Below are positions 51,757 through 59,839 of a stretch of 64,000 bases of DNA, piece by piece. This DNA comes from SZUA-430 sp034440175 (GTDB lineage: Bacteria; Pseudomonadota; Alphaproteobacteria; Micropepsales; Micropepsaceae). Numbering within the stretch: position 1 is the first letter of the stretch; each line of letters begins with the position of its first letter. Made by a program: the position numbers and the translations under genes. The notes beneath the pieces are model-generated. The model did no database searches, was not told where the DNA came from, and was given only the letters and a program-made list of their open reading frames with translations. The stretch covers positions 3,080-67,079 of the forward strand of contig JAWXBO010000134.1 in the NCBI GenBank assembly GCA_034440175.1, in the 5' to 3' direction.

Positions 51757-53166
51757 TTAGTACGTTGATGCCCCCAGCGGGCGCCAAGTCTGCATGTCGT
51801 AGTTATCTTCAGGGTCATACACTTGTACGGGAAGTTGAAGGTCTTTGGCGGTCAACTGCCCTATCGCCCCCAGCAACGAATAGCCTGCAACGATCTCGTC
51901 GCGCTCGCTGCGGACAAGGGCCACGCGCGCATTTAACAATTCTTGTTGCTGGTCCAGCACGTCCAACGTTGTGCGCGACCCCACTTCAAGTTCCTGTTGT
52001 ACGCCCTCAAACGCGATCTCAGACGCTTTCACCTGCTGGCGATTCGCTTCCGATGACGCTCTGGCGGCGCGATAGGCTTCCCACGCGTTCGAGACGCGTT
52101 CATCCGTCGTCCGGCGCGTGAACTCTGTGTCCATGCGCGCTCTGTTGTGCAGTTCCTTGGCCTGGCGGATCTGAGACCACTCCGCGCCACCTTGATAGAT
52201 CGGTACCGACGCCGAAGCCGTAACCCGCGTTTCATCGCCGATTGTTTCCGGTCCAAATTCCTGACCGCTACGGCCATAGCTTGCCTGCACGCTGACGGTT
52301 GGCAGCATCTGCCCCACCGCGAAGTCGATTGCGTAGTCGGCCGCATCTTCAGATTCGCGCGCCGCCACCAGACCGGGAAATTGTGCGTTCGCCGTCGCCC
52401 TTGCGGCGGCTTCACTCCGGGGTAATTCCGGGACAAGAGGCCTGGTTTCGAGTGTAGCCGGTGATTCTCCGACGGTGCGTTCAAAAAACGTGCGGGCGGC
52501 AATGAGATTGGCCTCCGACGACGTCAGTTGCGCCAAACCGCCGGCCAAGCGAGCTTCGGCCTGAGATACATCCGTTCGGGTGATTTCGCCGACATCAAAG
52601 CGCGCCTTTGCCGCTTCAAGCTGCTTTCTCAACAATTCGACGTTGGTTTGATTGAGTTTGACGACTGCCTCGTCGCGCACAACGTTCATAAACGAGGTCA
52701 CCGCATCGAGAAACACGGATTGCTCAGTCGAATGCAAGCGCGCGCGCTCGGCCCGCACTTGCGCGTCGGCCTGACGGCGTTGCGCCAGAATTCTGCCACC
52801 TGCGAAGACCGTCTGCGTGGCCGTCACGTCCGCATCCCAAGGGTCGTTACGCCGTTCAATGTTCACACCCAATGGGTTTCCCGGCAGCGGCGTTGGATCA
52901 ATTTTCGTCTCGGTTTCAATGTGCGAATAATTTCCGCTCAGCGTAATTCTCGGCCGCCACTGCGAGATGGCTTGAGATACCTCTTCGTCTGTCGCGCGCA
53001 GGTTTGCGCGTCCCGACATCAATTGCGGATTTGAGTTATACGTTTTGACCAACGCATCGTTCAACGTGTCGGCGGCCTGCGCGGTTGGCAGCCACAACAC
53101 GCTCGCCAATAAACCCGCACGAAATCCGAGCCCCAACGCTCCGATATAATTGCACTTCTTACCCAC
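51757..53166 (-). CDS. tolC: TolC-family outer-membrane efflux/secretion channel
   Basis: A 469-aa outer-membrane protein. The start is GTG 53166, followed by a signal peptide (LGFRAGLLASVLWLPTAQA). The mature part has two repeats of paired helices and strands, with SNPQLMSGRANLRATDEEV, FERTVGESPATLETRPLVP and TLDVLDQQQELLNARVALV. It partners with inner-membrane pumps or type I exporters, none of which is in this window. 112 bp separate it from the Pcm-like gene. Confidence 0.93.
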   Translation of the reverse strand: MGKKCNYIGALGLGFRAGLLASVLWLPTAQAADTLNDALVKTYNSNPQLMSGRANLRATDEEVSQAISQWRPRITLSGNYSHIETETKIDPTPLPGNPLGVNIERRNDPWDADVTATQTVFAGGRILAQRRQADAQVRAERARLHSTEQSVFLDAVTSFMNVVRDEAVVKLNQTNVELLRKQLEAAKARFDVGEITRTDVSQAEARLAGGLAQLTSSEANLIAARTFFERTVGESPATLETRPLVPELPRSEAAARATANAQFPGLVAARESEDAADYAIDFAVGQMLPTVSVQASYGRSGQEFGPETIGDETRVTASASVPIYQGGAEWSQIRQAKELHNRARMDTEFTRRTTDERVSNAWEAYRAARASSEANRQQVKASEIAFEGVQQELEVGSRTTLDVLDQQQELLNARVALVRSERDEIVAGYSLLGAIGQLTAKDLQLPVQVYDPEDNYDMQTWRPLGASTY

Positions 53167-53278
53167 AGCACTTTTGCCCTTACTACACCGCTCATACCTA
53201 AGCAGGTTATAACCGTAGTCGTAAATATCGGTTTAACTTTTAGTGTTAAGGTGCTGTGATAACAACACAATCCATTAA

Positions 53279-53935
53279 CTAGAATACAAACGAGCGCGTG
53301 CGTTCGAAGCCCGGAAGAACGGGCACAGTTGCATCGAATGCAACCCTATGTCCAAGGGTTCCCGATTTCCGCACGCAGAAGTAGGCCTTGCCGATTGGGC
53401 CATTATTCACGATGACCGCCATTCGGCCGGCCTCTTTAAGTTGCCCGGTCCACGCTTCTGGAATCTCGGCAACAGCGCCATTGACAAAAATCACATCGAA
53501 TGGCGCCTGACTTGGTGCGCCAAGTTTGTGTGCCCCGACAACACCATTCAAGCGTCCAAGCTTTTCGCAGGACCGCAAAATAGGGGCTGCGAATTTCACC
53601 AGGTCTTCATCTTCTTCAAGCGCCACGACGTCGCTGGAGAGCCCGCACAGCACGGCGCTCGAATAGCCGGTGGTGCAAGCGATGTCCAAGACGCGGTCGG
53701 ACTCCTGCACATCGACCAACTGCAATAATTTCGCGAACGATCTGGGGTCGGTTAGAAATCGTCCGGGCTTCACTTCAACGCAGGCGTCGGCATAAGCCAG
53801 TGCCTGTTTATCGGGCGGCACGAAACGCTCCCGCTCTATGCGGCGCATCAAGTCTGCGATCCTGGGGTCGGTGACGTCATTGGTTCGAACCTGACCCTCC
53901 ACCATGTGGTGGCGGGCATGAGACATATCTGGCAT
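53279..53935 (-). CDS. Pcm-family protein with altered SAM motif
   Basis: A 218-aa relative of isoaspartyl methyltransferase: HHMVEGQVRTNDVTDPRIA, RIERERFVPPDKQALAYAD and the SAM region VLDIACTTGYSSAVLCGLS. The glycine-rich G-x-G-x-G of true Pcm (VGTGSGYQ at 31.8 kb) is ACTTGYS here. It is the usual neighbour of tolC in alphaproteobacteria; its activity is unproven and probably differs from the repair enzyme. Confidence 0.85.
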   Translation of the reverse strand: MPDMSHARHHMVEGQVRTNDVTDPRIADLMRRIERERFVPPDKQALAYADACVEVKPGRFLTDPRSFAKLLQLVDVQESDRVLDIACTTGYSSAVLCGLSSDVVALEEDEDLVKFAAPILRSCEKLGRLNGVVGAHKLGAPSQAPFDVIFVNGAVAEIPEAWTGQLKEAGRMAVIVNNGPIGKAYFCVRKSGTLGHRVAFDATVPVLPGFERTRSFVF

Positions 53936-54064
53936 CGCGGAAATCCGGCAAAAATTGGGAGTATGCGCGCTTATATCGGTGTGACTGGGCTATGACAATG
54001 CGGTCGCAACGGGCGTTTGTGGCGCGACAACCTCTCTGCTATAGGAGCGGCCCACTTCAAAGAT

Positions 54065-54138
54065 GGCGACGTGGCGGAGTGGTTACGCAGAGGTCTGCAA
54101 AACCTCGAACCCCGGTTCAATTCCGGGCGTCGCCTCCA
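54065..54138 (+). tRNA. tRNA-Cys (GCA)
   Basis: Cloverleaf with 7-bp acceptor GGCGACG/CGTCGCC, anticodon GCA in the loop CTGCAAA, a T-arm with GGTTCAATTCC, discriminator T and an encoded CCA. Confidence 0.96.
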
Positions 54139-54203
54139 TTTAACAGTTCTTTGGTGCAAGCTGGCGTAATCTTTGTGCAAATTCACGCACAAGGTAAGCG
54201 CCC

Positions 54204-55346
54204 GTGCCAAGACCTCACACTTTTAAGAGAAATTTGCAGCGGCTGGCGAGTTCCCCGGCCAGCGTTGTTGGTGGCTTCATTTTTCTCGCCGCCTCAGTTT
54301 CGTTGCTTTGGTGGAATGAAGATCGCACTGTTCAGGCTGATCGAGTGCTGGGCGAAGGGTCCATACCGGTCAGCACGTCTGCAGAGTTGGCCGAACCTGG
54401 TAACGAAGGCAGGCTCGTACATGTGAGCGGCGAGGTGCACGTCACGCTGCCTGTCCAAGACAGTGACCTCGATCTGGTTTTTGATGACACGCTCGCCGTT
54501 GCACGCACTGTCGAAATGTTTCAATGGATCGAGACGGCCGTGGCATCAGGCGAAGGCCCGCAAAAACTTCACCAGTCCGCGACCTACAAACTGGGCTGGT
54601 CGAGCGACTGGCAGGACTCGTCGAGTTTTCATGAGCCAGACACGCACGCAAACCCCAAGCTGCAATTGACGTCGCAGAACTGGACTGCGTCGGACGCCAA
54701 ACTCGGCGCCTTCGCGCTGAACGAAGCGGCGTTGGCAAATCTTGAGGCGGCGGCGCCGCTGACGCCTGCGACCACACCTGCCGGTTGGACAAAATATGGA
54801 ACTGATTTCTATTTGTCGCTTAACCCAGCCCGTCCAACCTTGGGTGATTTGCGCGTTCGTTATGCCGCACTCAAAGCGCCGGCACAGGTATCTATCCTGG
54901 CGCAGCAAACCGGACTTGGCTTTACGCCGTATAAACTGCGCAATGGTGACGACTTGTTTGTTGTACAGCTGGGGGCGCAATCGGCCAACCAGTTGTTCGA
55001 CAGCCAAAAGCACATCGACAGTACATTAACCTGGGTGCTGCGCGGCACGGCCATGCTCATGCTGTGGATTGGGTTCACGGTCATCGTAGTACCAATGAAA
55101 TCGCGTGCGGCCGCACTGTCATTTCCCGGAAGGTGGCCTTCGGTATCTTCTGTCAGCACCGCACTGGTGCTGACAGTACCCCTTGGACTGAGCACAATTG
55201 CACTGGCGTGGCTGTTCTACAGGCCTATCATGGCGGCAAGCTTGATGATGACCGGGTTTGCCGGGGCCTTCATATTTGCGAAATGCTTAGAGCTTATGGC
55301 GCAGCGGCATCGCGAACCCGACGGCGCTGCGGCGCTGACCACATAA
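54204..55346 (+). CDS. TMEM43-family membrane protein
   Basis: A 380-aa protein with one N-terminal helix (SSPASVVGGFIFLAASVSL), a large extracytoplasmic domain, and three C-terminal helices (RGTAMLMLWIGFTVIVVPM, ALVLTVPLGLSTIALAWLF, IMAASLMMTGFAGAFIFAK). This order and the motif SLLWWNEDRTVQADRVLGEG match TMEM43/LUMA. Start GTG 54204 follows AAGG. The DUF3095 gene begins 12 bp later and the two likely form an operon. The bacterial role is unknown. Confidence 0.85.
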   Translation: MPRPHTFKRNLQRLASSPASVVGGFIFLAASVSLLWWNEDRTVQADRVLGEGSIPVSTSAELAEPGNEGRLVHVSGEVHVTLPVQDSDLDLVFDDTLAVARTVEMFQWIETAVASGEGPQKLHQSATYKLGWSSDWQDSSSFHEPDTHANPKLQLTSQNWTASDAKLGAFALNEAALANLEAAAPLTPATTPAGWTKYGTDFYLSLNPARPTLGDLRVRYAALKAPAQVSILAQQTGLGFTPYKLRNGDDLFVVQLGAQSANQLFDSQKHIDSTLTWVLRGTAMLMLWIGFTVIVVPMKSRAAALSFPGRWPSVSSVSTALVLTVPLGLSTIALAWLFYRPIMAASLMMTGFAGAFIFAKCLELMAQRHREPDGAAALTT

Positions 55347-55358
55347 ACAGGATCGCTT

Positions 55359-56477
55359 GTGCAGGTTCCGGAATTCACTGACTTTGCATCAGCGCTCGAC
55401 AGCGACAGTTACAAACCTGTTCCGGACGATTGGTTGATTGCCATCGGCGATGTTGCCGGGTCCACGCCTGCGATCGCTGCGGGGCGTTACAAGGATGTAA
55501 ACCTCGCCGGTGCTGCCACGATTGCTGCTGTGCAGAATGCCTGCCCTAACGTCGAACTTCCATTTGCCTTCGGTGGCGATGGAGGAATCGTGCTTGTGCC
55601 TGCTGAACAGGGTTCAGCCTCGCGCCGAGCCCTCGCAGGCGTTCAGAAAATCAGCCGCAACGTTCTCAACCTGGACTTGAGATGCGCACTGGTGCCTGTC
55701 GCGGCCATTCGCAAAAAAGGCAAAGACGTTCGCATTGCCTTCCTGGCTATGACTCCCCAGCGCAGGCTCGCCATGATTTCAGGCGGCGGCATCGACTGTG
55801 CCGAAATGATTGCGAAATCACCCGAAGGTGCGGCCTTCGCGGTGATCGTGACAGATACCACGCAAGACGCCGACCTCTCCGGGCTGTCTTGCCGCTGGAG
55901 CCCATTGCAGTCGCAAAACGGCGTCATGCTGTCAGTGATCATCCGTGCCCGAGATGAAACCGCTGTCCTGCCCGACGCCTACCGGACCATCTACACCCGT
56001 ATCAAAAACATCGTCCGGTGCGATGCCTGTCCCGTAACCTTTGAAGGCCTCAAGTCAAATTGGCCGCCGCGCGGCGCCAGTGCCGAACGCGCCTTTGGGC
56101 ATTCTGTGTTTCAAGTTTATGGTCAATCCTTGCTCGCCAAATTTTCCGAGCTGACTGGCCTGGCCGTCGGCGGATATCACGGCGCTCAATACAAACGCGC
56201 GCTGCCCTCGCACTCCGACTATCGCAAGTTCAGTGATTCTCTGCGGTTGGTCATTGATTGTTCGGCACCTGAAGCCGATCACATAGAGTCGATTCTGGCG
56301 GCCGCCCGGAGACAAAATTTGATCGATTATGGGTTGCACCGCGCTTCGGCGGCGCTGATGACCTGCTTTGTCAGCTCGACCGAGGACGGAAAACACGTCC
56401 ATTTTATCGACGGTGCCGATGGTGGATATGCGCTGGCAGCGCAACAGATTAAGGCGCAAATTGCAGAAGGGCGGTGA
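55359..56477 (+). CDS. DUF3095 protein with nucleotide-cyclase-like motifs
   Basis: A 372-aa DUF3095 protein. The N-terminal half has DDWLIAIGDVAGSTPAIAA with Asp31 and LPFAFGGDGGIVLVPAEQ with Asp74. This arrangement parallels the two metal-binding Asp of class III adenylyl/guanylyl cyclases (FADIxGST ... GDG) and of GGDEF domains. The C-terminal half (FGHSVFQVYGQSLLAKFSE, GADGGYALAAQQIKAQI) shows no known motif. Start GTG 55359 has AGGA 7 nt upstream. The fold assignment is my inference. Confidence 0.8.
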   Translation: MQVPEFTDFASALDSDSYKPVPDDWLIAIGDVAGSTPAIAAGRYKDVNLAGAATIAAVQNACPNVELPFAFGGDGGIVLVPAEQGSASRRALAGVQKISRNVLNLDLRCALVPVAAIRKKGKDVRIAFLAMTPQRRLAMISGGGIDCAEMIAKSPEGAAFAVIVTDTTQDADLSGLSCRWSPLQSQNGVMLSVIIRARDETAVLPDAYRTIYTRIKNIVRCDACPVTFEGLKSNWPPRGASAERAFGHSVFQVYGQSLLAKFSELTGLAVGGYHGAQYKRALPSHSDYRKFSDSLRLVIDCSAPEADHIESILAAARRQNLIDYGLHRASAALMTCFVSSTEDGKHVHFIDGADGGYALAAQQIKAQIAEGR

Positions 56478-56527
56478 AGTGCATTTATCAGCGCGTCCTG
56501 CTTATTCGCCGCCCGCTGCAGATGGCG

Positions 56528-56543
56528 TTAACCATTTGTTAAC
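56528..56543 (+). promoter_or_regulatory. CtrA-type binding site
   Basis: TTAACCATTTGTTAAC fits TTAA-N7-TTAAC, including the preferred TTAACCAT half. TATATC (56544-56549) directly after it could be the -10, putting the site over the -35 as usual for CtrA-activated promoters. A terminator follows 60 bp later. Confidence 0.55.
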
Positions 56544-56591
56544 TATATCCGCCGAAAGTGGCCTCGTCTTCCCATGAAGACACCCCACCAT

Positions 56592-56882
56592 TTACCCAAA
56601 CTTCGGGCCCGGTTCTTCACCGGGCCCTTTTTCATTCCGGGTTCTGGTAGCGCGGGCGCGCCACCAGCGCACAATTCGAACTTCATGGGTTCGCCGAAAC
56701 CGCCGCACCTTGGGCGAATCGACCGACAGCACGGCCAAGCCAGCGGGCACCATCCATAACCCAAGCACCGGCAGCCACCAGAATGCGCCGCCCGCCAACA
56801 GCGCGCCACCAAGCACTTTTCGCCCTGTTTTCGAGCGCGGAACCTTGACTTTGTATTTGCCGACTTTGATGTGCGACACCAC
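56592..56882 (-). CDS. Small PGPGW-type membrane protein
   Basis: A 96-aa protein: basic start MVSHIKVGKYKVKVPRSKT, a hydrophobic hairpin with GGALLAGGAFWWLPVLGLW and MVPAGLAVLSVDSPKVRRF, and a basic C-terminal tail. The pattern matches small transmembrane PGPGW-like proteins. Its last 15 codons run through the terminator of the opposite strand, so its 3' end is antisense to it. Confidence 0.65.
   Translation of the reverse strand: MVSHIKVGKYKVKVPRSKTGRKVLGGALLAGGAFWWLPVLGLWMVPAGLAVLSVDSPKVRRFRRTHEVRIVRWWRARATRTRNEKGPGEEPGPKFG
56605..56632 (+). terminator. Intrinsic terminator on the plus strand
   Basis: GGGCCCGGT pairs perfectly with ACCGGGCCC across TCTTC and is followed by TTTTT. It would end the TMEM43-DUF3095 transcript and any short RNA from the CtrA-type promoter. 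Confidence 0.85.
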
Positions 56883-56976
56883 AAGACTCCCGTGCGCCGA
56901 ATTCTACTTTCGTGATACAAGACGCTCTGATATAGGCACGCCCCTGCCCTTTGGGTAGGCAAAGCTACACCAATGT

Positions 56977-57051
56977 TCCTCGGTAGCTCAGTGGTAGAGC
57001 AACCGGCTGTTAACCGGTTGGTCGCAAGTTCGAATCTTGCCCGGGGAGCCA
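56977..57051 (+). tRNA. tRNA-Asn (GTT)
   Basis: Acceptor stem TCCTCGG pairs with CCGGGGA (one T-G wobble), D-arm TAGCTCAGTGGTAGAGC, anticodon GTT in CTGTTAA, T-loop TTCGAAT, discriminator G and encoded CCA. Confidence 0.96.
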
Positions 57052-57099
57052 TCTAGCTTTTCTTGCGTGTGCTACACGCAATTGGAAGACGCGGGATGT

Positions 57100-57143
57100 T
57101 TTTACCCGGATGATATTGACAATCTTATTTTACCCGGATAATA
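57100..57143 (+). promoter_or_regulatory. Promoter with two TTTTACCCGGATrATA operator repeats
   Basis: TTTTACCCGGATGATA (57100-57115) and TTTTACCCGGATAATA (57128-57143) are direct repeats 28 bp apart. TTGACA (57116-57121) lies between them, and the second repeat covers the -10 (GATAAT). A factor bound there would block transcription of the DUF2239 gene. Confidence 0.6.
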
Positions 57144-57173
57144 CAACCCTCGATTCCGAGGAAGCCGCCGAAA

Positions 57174-57752
57174 ATGAACGACTTCGCCCAGACCCTTTGC
57201 ACCGCTTTTGAGGGGCCGCGCGTGTTGGCCCGGGGGCCGTTGAGAGACATTGCACTGACCCTGAACGGCCGCGATTCTACGTCCGCGTCAAATCAGGTTC
57301 TCATTTTTGATGATAGTTCCGGACAGCCAATCGATATCGACACGCGCGGGACTGCTGCGGACATTTTGCAACGGCTAAATCAACACCCGCTGGCAGAGTC
57401 CGGTACCATCGTCCGGCGCGCGCCTGGACGGCCCAAGCTTGGGGTCGTCGCACGTGAAGTCACCTTGCTGCCGCGGCATTGGGAATGGCTGAGCGCGCAG
57501 TCTGGCGGCGCCTCTGTTGCCTTGCGCAAACTTGTTGATGAAGCGCGCCGGACCAACCAAACCAAAGATCACGTGCGATCCGCACACGAGGCCACGTATC
57601 GATTCATGTCTTCAATCGCTGGAAATTTGCCAGACTACGAGGAAGCCTTGCGCGCCCTCTTTGCAAACGATCTCGACCGGTTTTCCGAACTCGTCTCGAC
57701 ATGGCCGCATGACATTCGTGATTATGCACTCAAACTGGCCCCGCAAAGGTAA
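57174..57752 (+). CDS. DUF2239 family protein
   Basis: A 192-aa cytoplasmic protein with the DUF2239 signature in the middle: GRPKLGVVAREVTLLPRHW, then EWLSAQSGGASVALRKLVD and EATYRFMSSIAGNLPDYEE. The first 70 residues resemble the family's beta-rich N-terminus with VLIFDDSSGQPIDIDTRGT. Function unknown. The promoter has a repeat operator; the phosphatase gene starts 6 bp after it, so they are co-transcribed. Confidence 0.88.
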   Translation: MNDFAQTLCTAFEGPRVLARGPLRDIALTLNGRDSTSASNQVLIFDDSSGQPIDIDTRGTAADILQRLNQHPLAESGTIVRRAPGRPKLGVVAREVTLLPRHWEWLSAQSGGASVALRKLVDEARRTNQTKDHVRSAHEATYRFMSSIAGNLPDYEEALRALFANDLDRFSELVSTWPHDIRDYALKLAPQR

Positions 57753-57758
57753 AAGCAC

Positions 57759-58469
57759 TTGGAACTTCCTTTCGATCACACCACACGCCGGCGCATTTAT
57801 CTTATGCGGCATGCAGAGGCGGAGTATATTCGCGGCGACGGCAGCAGGGCGCCGGACTCGCGTCTTGTTCCACTCACCCCAAAGGGGCGCGCAGAAGCTA
57901 CGGGCATGGCCGAGTTACTGCGGGAAGCGCCGTTTGATCGCGCAGTGTGCTCCGGCCTGCTGCGAACGCGCGAGACTGCGAGCATCATTCTCAATGGCCG
58001 TGACCTCACACTTGAGGTCGAAGGGCTACTCGAAGAAATTCGCGGCGGCGACCCAGTCGCGCGCGCCAAAATGAGCCCCGTCGACTACGCCTATGCCATG
58101 TTTCGCGCCGCCGAGCCGGACGCCTGTTACGCCCAGGGTGAAAAATTCTCAGACTTTGCCAAACGCGTGTTCTTTGGGTTCGATAAAATCATGAACTCCA
58201 CGGGATGGATCAACCTGTTGCTCGTTGCGCATGGTGGGGTCAATCGCGCCATCCTGACGGAGGTTACTGGCGCGGGCCTTTCCGCATTCGGAGCTTTCGA
58301 ACAGGACTCCGGCTGTCTCAATATCATTGACATTGACACATGCAGGGACACCGGCACCGTTCAGCGCCGGATTTTGCGAGGTGTAAACATCACGGTCGAC
58401 GATCCATCCAAACTGACCAGACCGTTGACGTATATGGAAGCCTTCACGAAACGCGCGATGAGCCTTTAA
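57759..58469 (+). CDS. Histidine phosphatase superfamily protein
   Basis: A 236-aa phosphoglycerate-mutase-fold protein. The catalytic motif is IYLMRHAEAEYIRGDGS with His18; RTRETASIILNG carries the second Arg and LLLVAHGGVNRAILTE the second His. A phosphatase rather than mutase is likely because the insert typical of mutases is not seen. Start TTG 57759 follows AAAGG; an ATG does not fit the frame. Confidence 0.9.
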   Translation: MELPFDHTTRRRIYLMRHAEAEYIRGDGSRAPDSRLVPLTPKGRAEATGMAELLREAPFDRAVCSGLLRTRETASIILNGRDLTLEVEGLLEEIRGGDPVARAKMSPVDYAYAMFRAAEPDACYAQGEKFSDFAKRVFFGFDKIMNSTGWINLLLVAHGGVNRAILTEVTGAGLSAFGAFEQDSGCLNIIDIDTCRDTGTVQRRILRGVNITVDDPSKLTRPLTYMEAFTKRAMSL

Positions 58470-58828
58470 GGCGGGTATTACCAACCGACCAAAGTTACGG
58501 CACGCGAAGCAGAAAATCAAATTCACCGCGAAGACGCGAAGCACGCGAAGATGTCAAAGGAACTTTGTGTCCTTCGCGCCTTCGCGGTGAAATAATGTCT
58601 CTCACGCGCACGGACGTGCGCGTTCTGGGTGGCCGGGACAAGAGCCGGCCATGACGACCTCTTTTAGTTCGCGATGGATCTAAAATCCGGCCGGTTGGTA
58701 CAATTTTCTCCCCCCATTGATTCCCACCCCAAACTCCTGTTGCATTCGGCAAGGTGCGGGCGCTGTTGGCTTGATGCGGGCGGCGGAGATGATTACAACT
58801 CCGCCTGCACAGCCGCCCTGGACACCTC
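58470..58828. other. Intergenic region with an inverted repeat
   Basis: No gene seen. It holds the inverted repeat listed next and GGCCGGGACAAGAGCCGGCC near 58634-58653, another short hairpin. The cysK promoter should be in the last 100 bp. Confidence 0.45.
58522..58591. repeat. Inverted repeat with TTCACCGCGAAG / CTTCGCGGTGAA ends
   Basis: TTCACCGCGAAGACGCGAAG (58522-58541) and CTTCGCGCCTTCGCGGTGAA (58572-58591) pair with two mismatches around a 30-nt centre. Similar units occur widely in bacterial genomes; here it may act as a terminator or be a mobile repeat. Confidence 0.6.
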
Positions 58829-59839
58829 ATGAACATCTGCAACAGCGTCATCGATGCCATTGGCAATACCCCGCTGATCCGGCTCAAGGCCCTTTCCGAA
58901 CAGACCGGATGTGAGATTCTGGGCAAGGCCGAGTTCATGAATCCAGGTCAATCGGTGAAAGACCGGGCTGCGCTTGGCATCATCCGCGACGCGGAACGCA
59001 GAGGGACGCTGAAACCCGGGGGCACGATTGTTGAAGGTACCGCCGGCAACACCGGCATCGGCCTCACTGTGGTTGGCAACGCGTTGGGCTATCGAACGGT
59101 CATCGTCATTCCCAATACACAGACCCAGGAAAAAAAAGACACGTTGCGCCAACTTGGGGCCGAACTCATCGAAGTGCCTGCTGTGCCTTACAAGGACCCA
59201 AACAACTATGTCAAATTTTCTGGCCGCCTTGCCGAAGAGCGCAACACCCAGGACGCCAACGGCGCCATCTGGGCCAACCAATTCGACAACGTCGCCAATC
59301 GCCAAATTCATATTGACACAACCGGACCCGAAATCTGGCGCCAGACCGGTGGCAAGGTTGACGGCTTCGTCAGCGCGGTCGGAACGGGCGGAACTCTGGC
59401 TGGTGTGGCCACCGCCTTGCGGGCGTTCAATCCCAGGATCAAGGTCGCGCTTGCCGATCCATTCGGCGCCGCCTTGTTCAGCTATTACAAACACGGTGAG
59501 TTGAAGGCCGAAGGCTCTTCTATCACCGAAGGCATCGGCCAGGGCCGCATCACTGCAAATCTCGAGGGTTTCACGCCTGACGAGGCCTTTCAAATTCCGG
59601 ACAGCGAATCCATTCCTTATTGCTTCGACCTGCTTCGCAACGAAGGTCTGTGCCTTGGCACCTCCAGTGCCGTAAACGTGGCCGGCGCCTTGCGACTTGC
59701 CAAAATCATGGGGCCAGGTCACGTGATCGTCACCCTGTTGTGCGACTACGGAACGCGGTACGCCTCACGTCTCTACAATCCAGAGTTCCTTCTCTCCAAA
59801 GGATTAGCGGTACCAAAATGGCTGGAACACACATCATGA
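58829..59839 (+). CDS. cysK: Cysteine synthase A
   Basis: A 336-aa PLP enzyme that makes cysteine from O-acetylserine and sulfide. Lys44 in NPGQSVKDRAALG is the PLP lysine, EGTAGNTGIGLTVVGNAL binds the substrate, and VSAVGTGGTLAGVATAL the phosphate. The C-terminus is slightly longer than in CysK of enteric bacteria. It heads the cysK-sseA-GNAT operon and overlaps sseA by 4 nt. Confidence 0.94.
   Translation: MNICNSVIDAIGNTPLIRLKALSEQTGCEILGKAEFMNPGQSVKDRAALGIIRDAERRGTLKPGGTIVEGTAGNTGIGLTVVGNALGYRTVIVIPNTQTQEKKDTLRQLGAELIEVPAVPYKDPNNYVKFSGRLAEERNTQDANGAIWANQFDNVANRQIHIDTTGPEIWRQTGGKVDGFVSAVGTGGTLAGVATALRAFNPRIKVALADPFGAALFSYYKHGELKAEGSSITEGIGQGRITANLEGFTPDEAFQIPDSESIPYCFDLLRNEGLCLGTSSAVNVAGALRLAKIMGPGHVIVTLLCDYGTRYASRLYNPEFLLSKGLAVPKWLEHTS

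Noticed and set aside
56574..56759. 61-codon plus-strand frame starting MKTPHHLPKLRARFF
   Set aside because: It runs through the terminator hairpin and is antisense to the small membrane gene; no Shine-Dalgarno.
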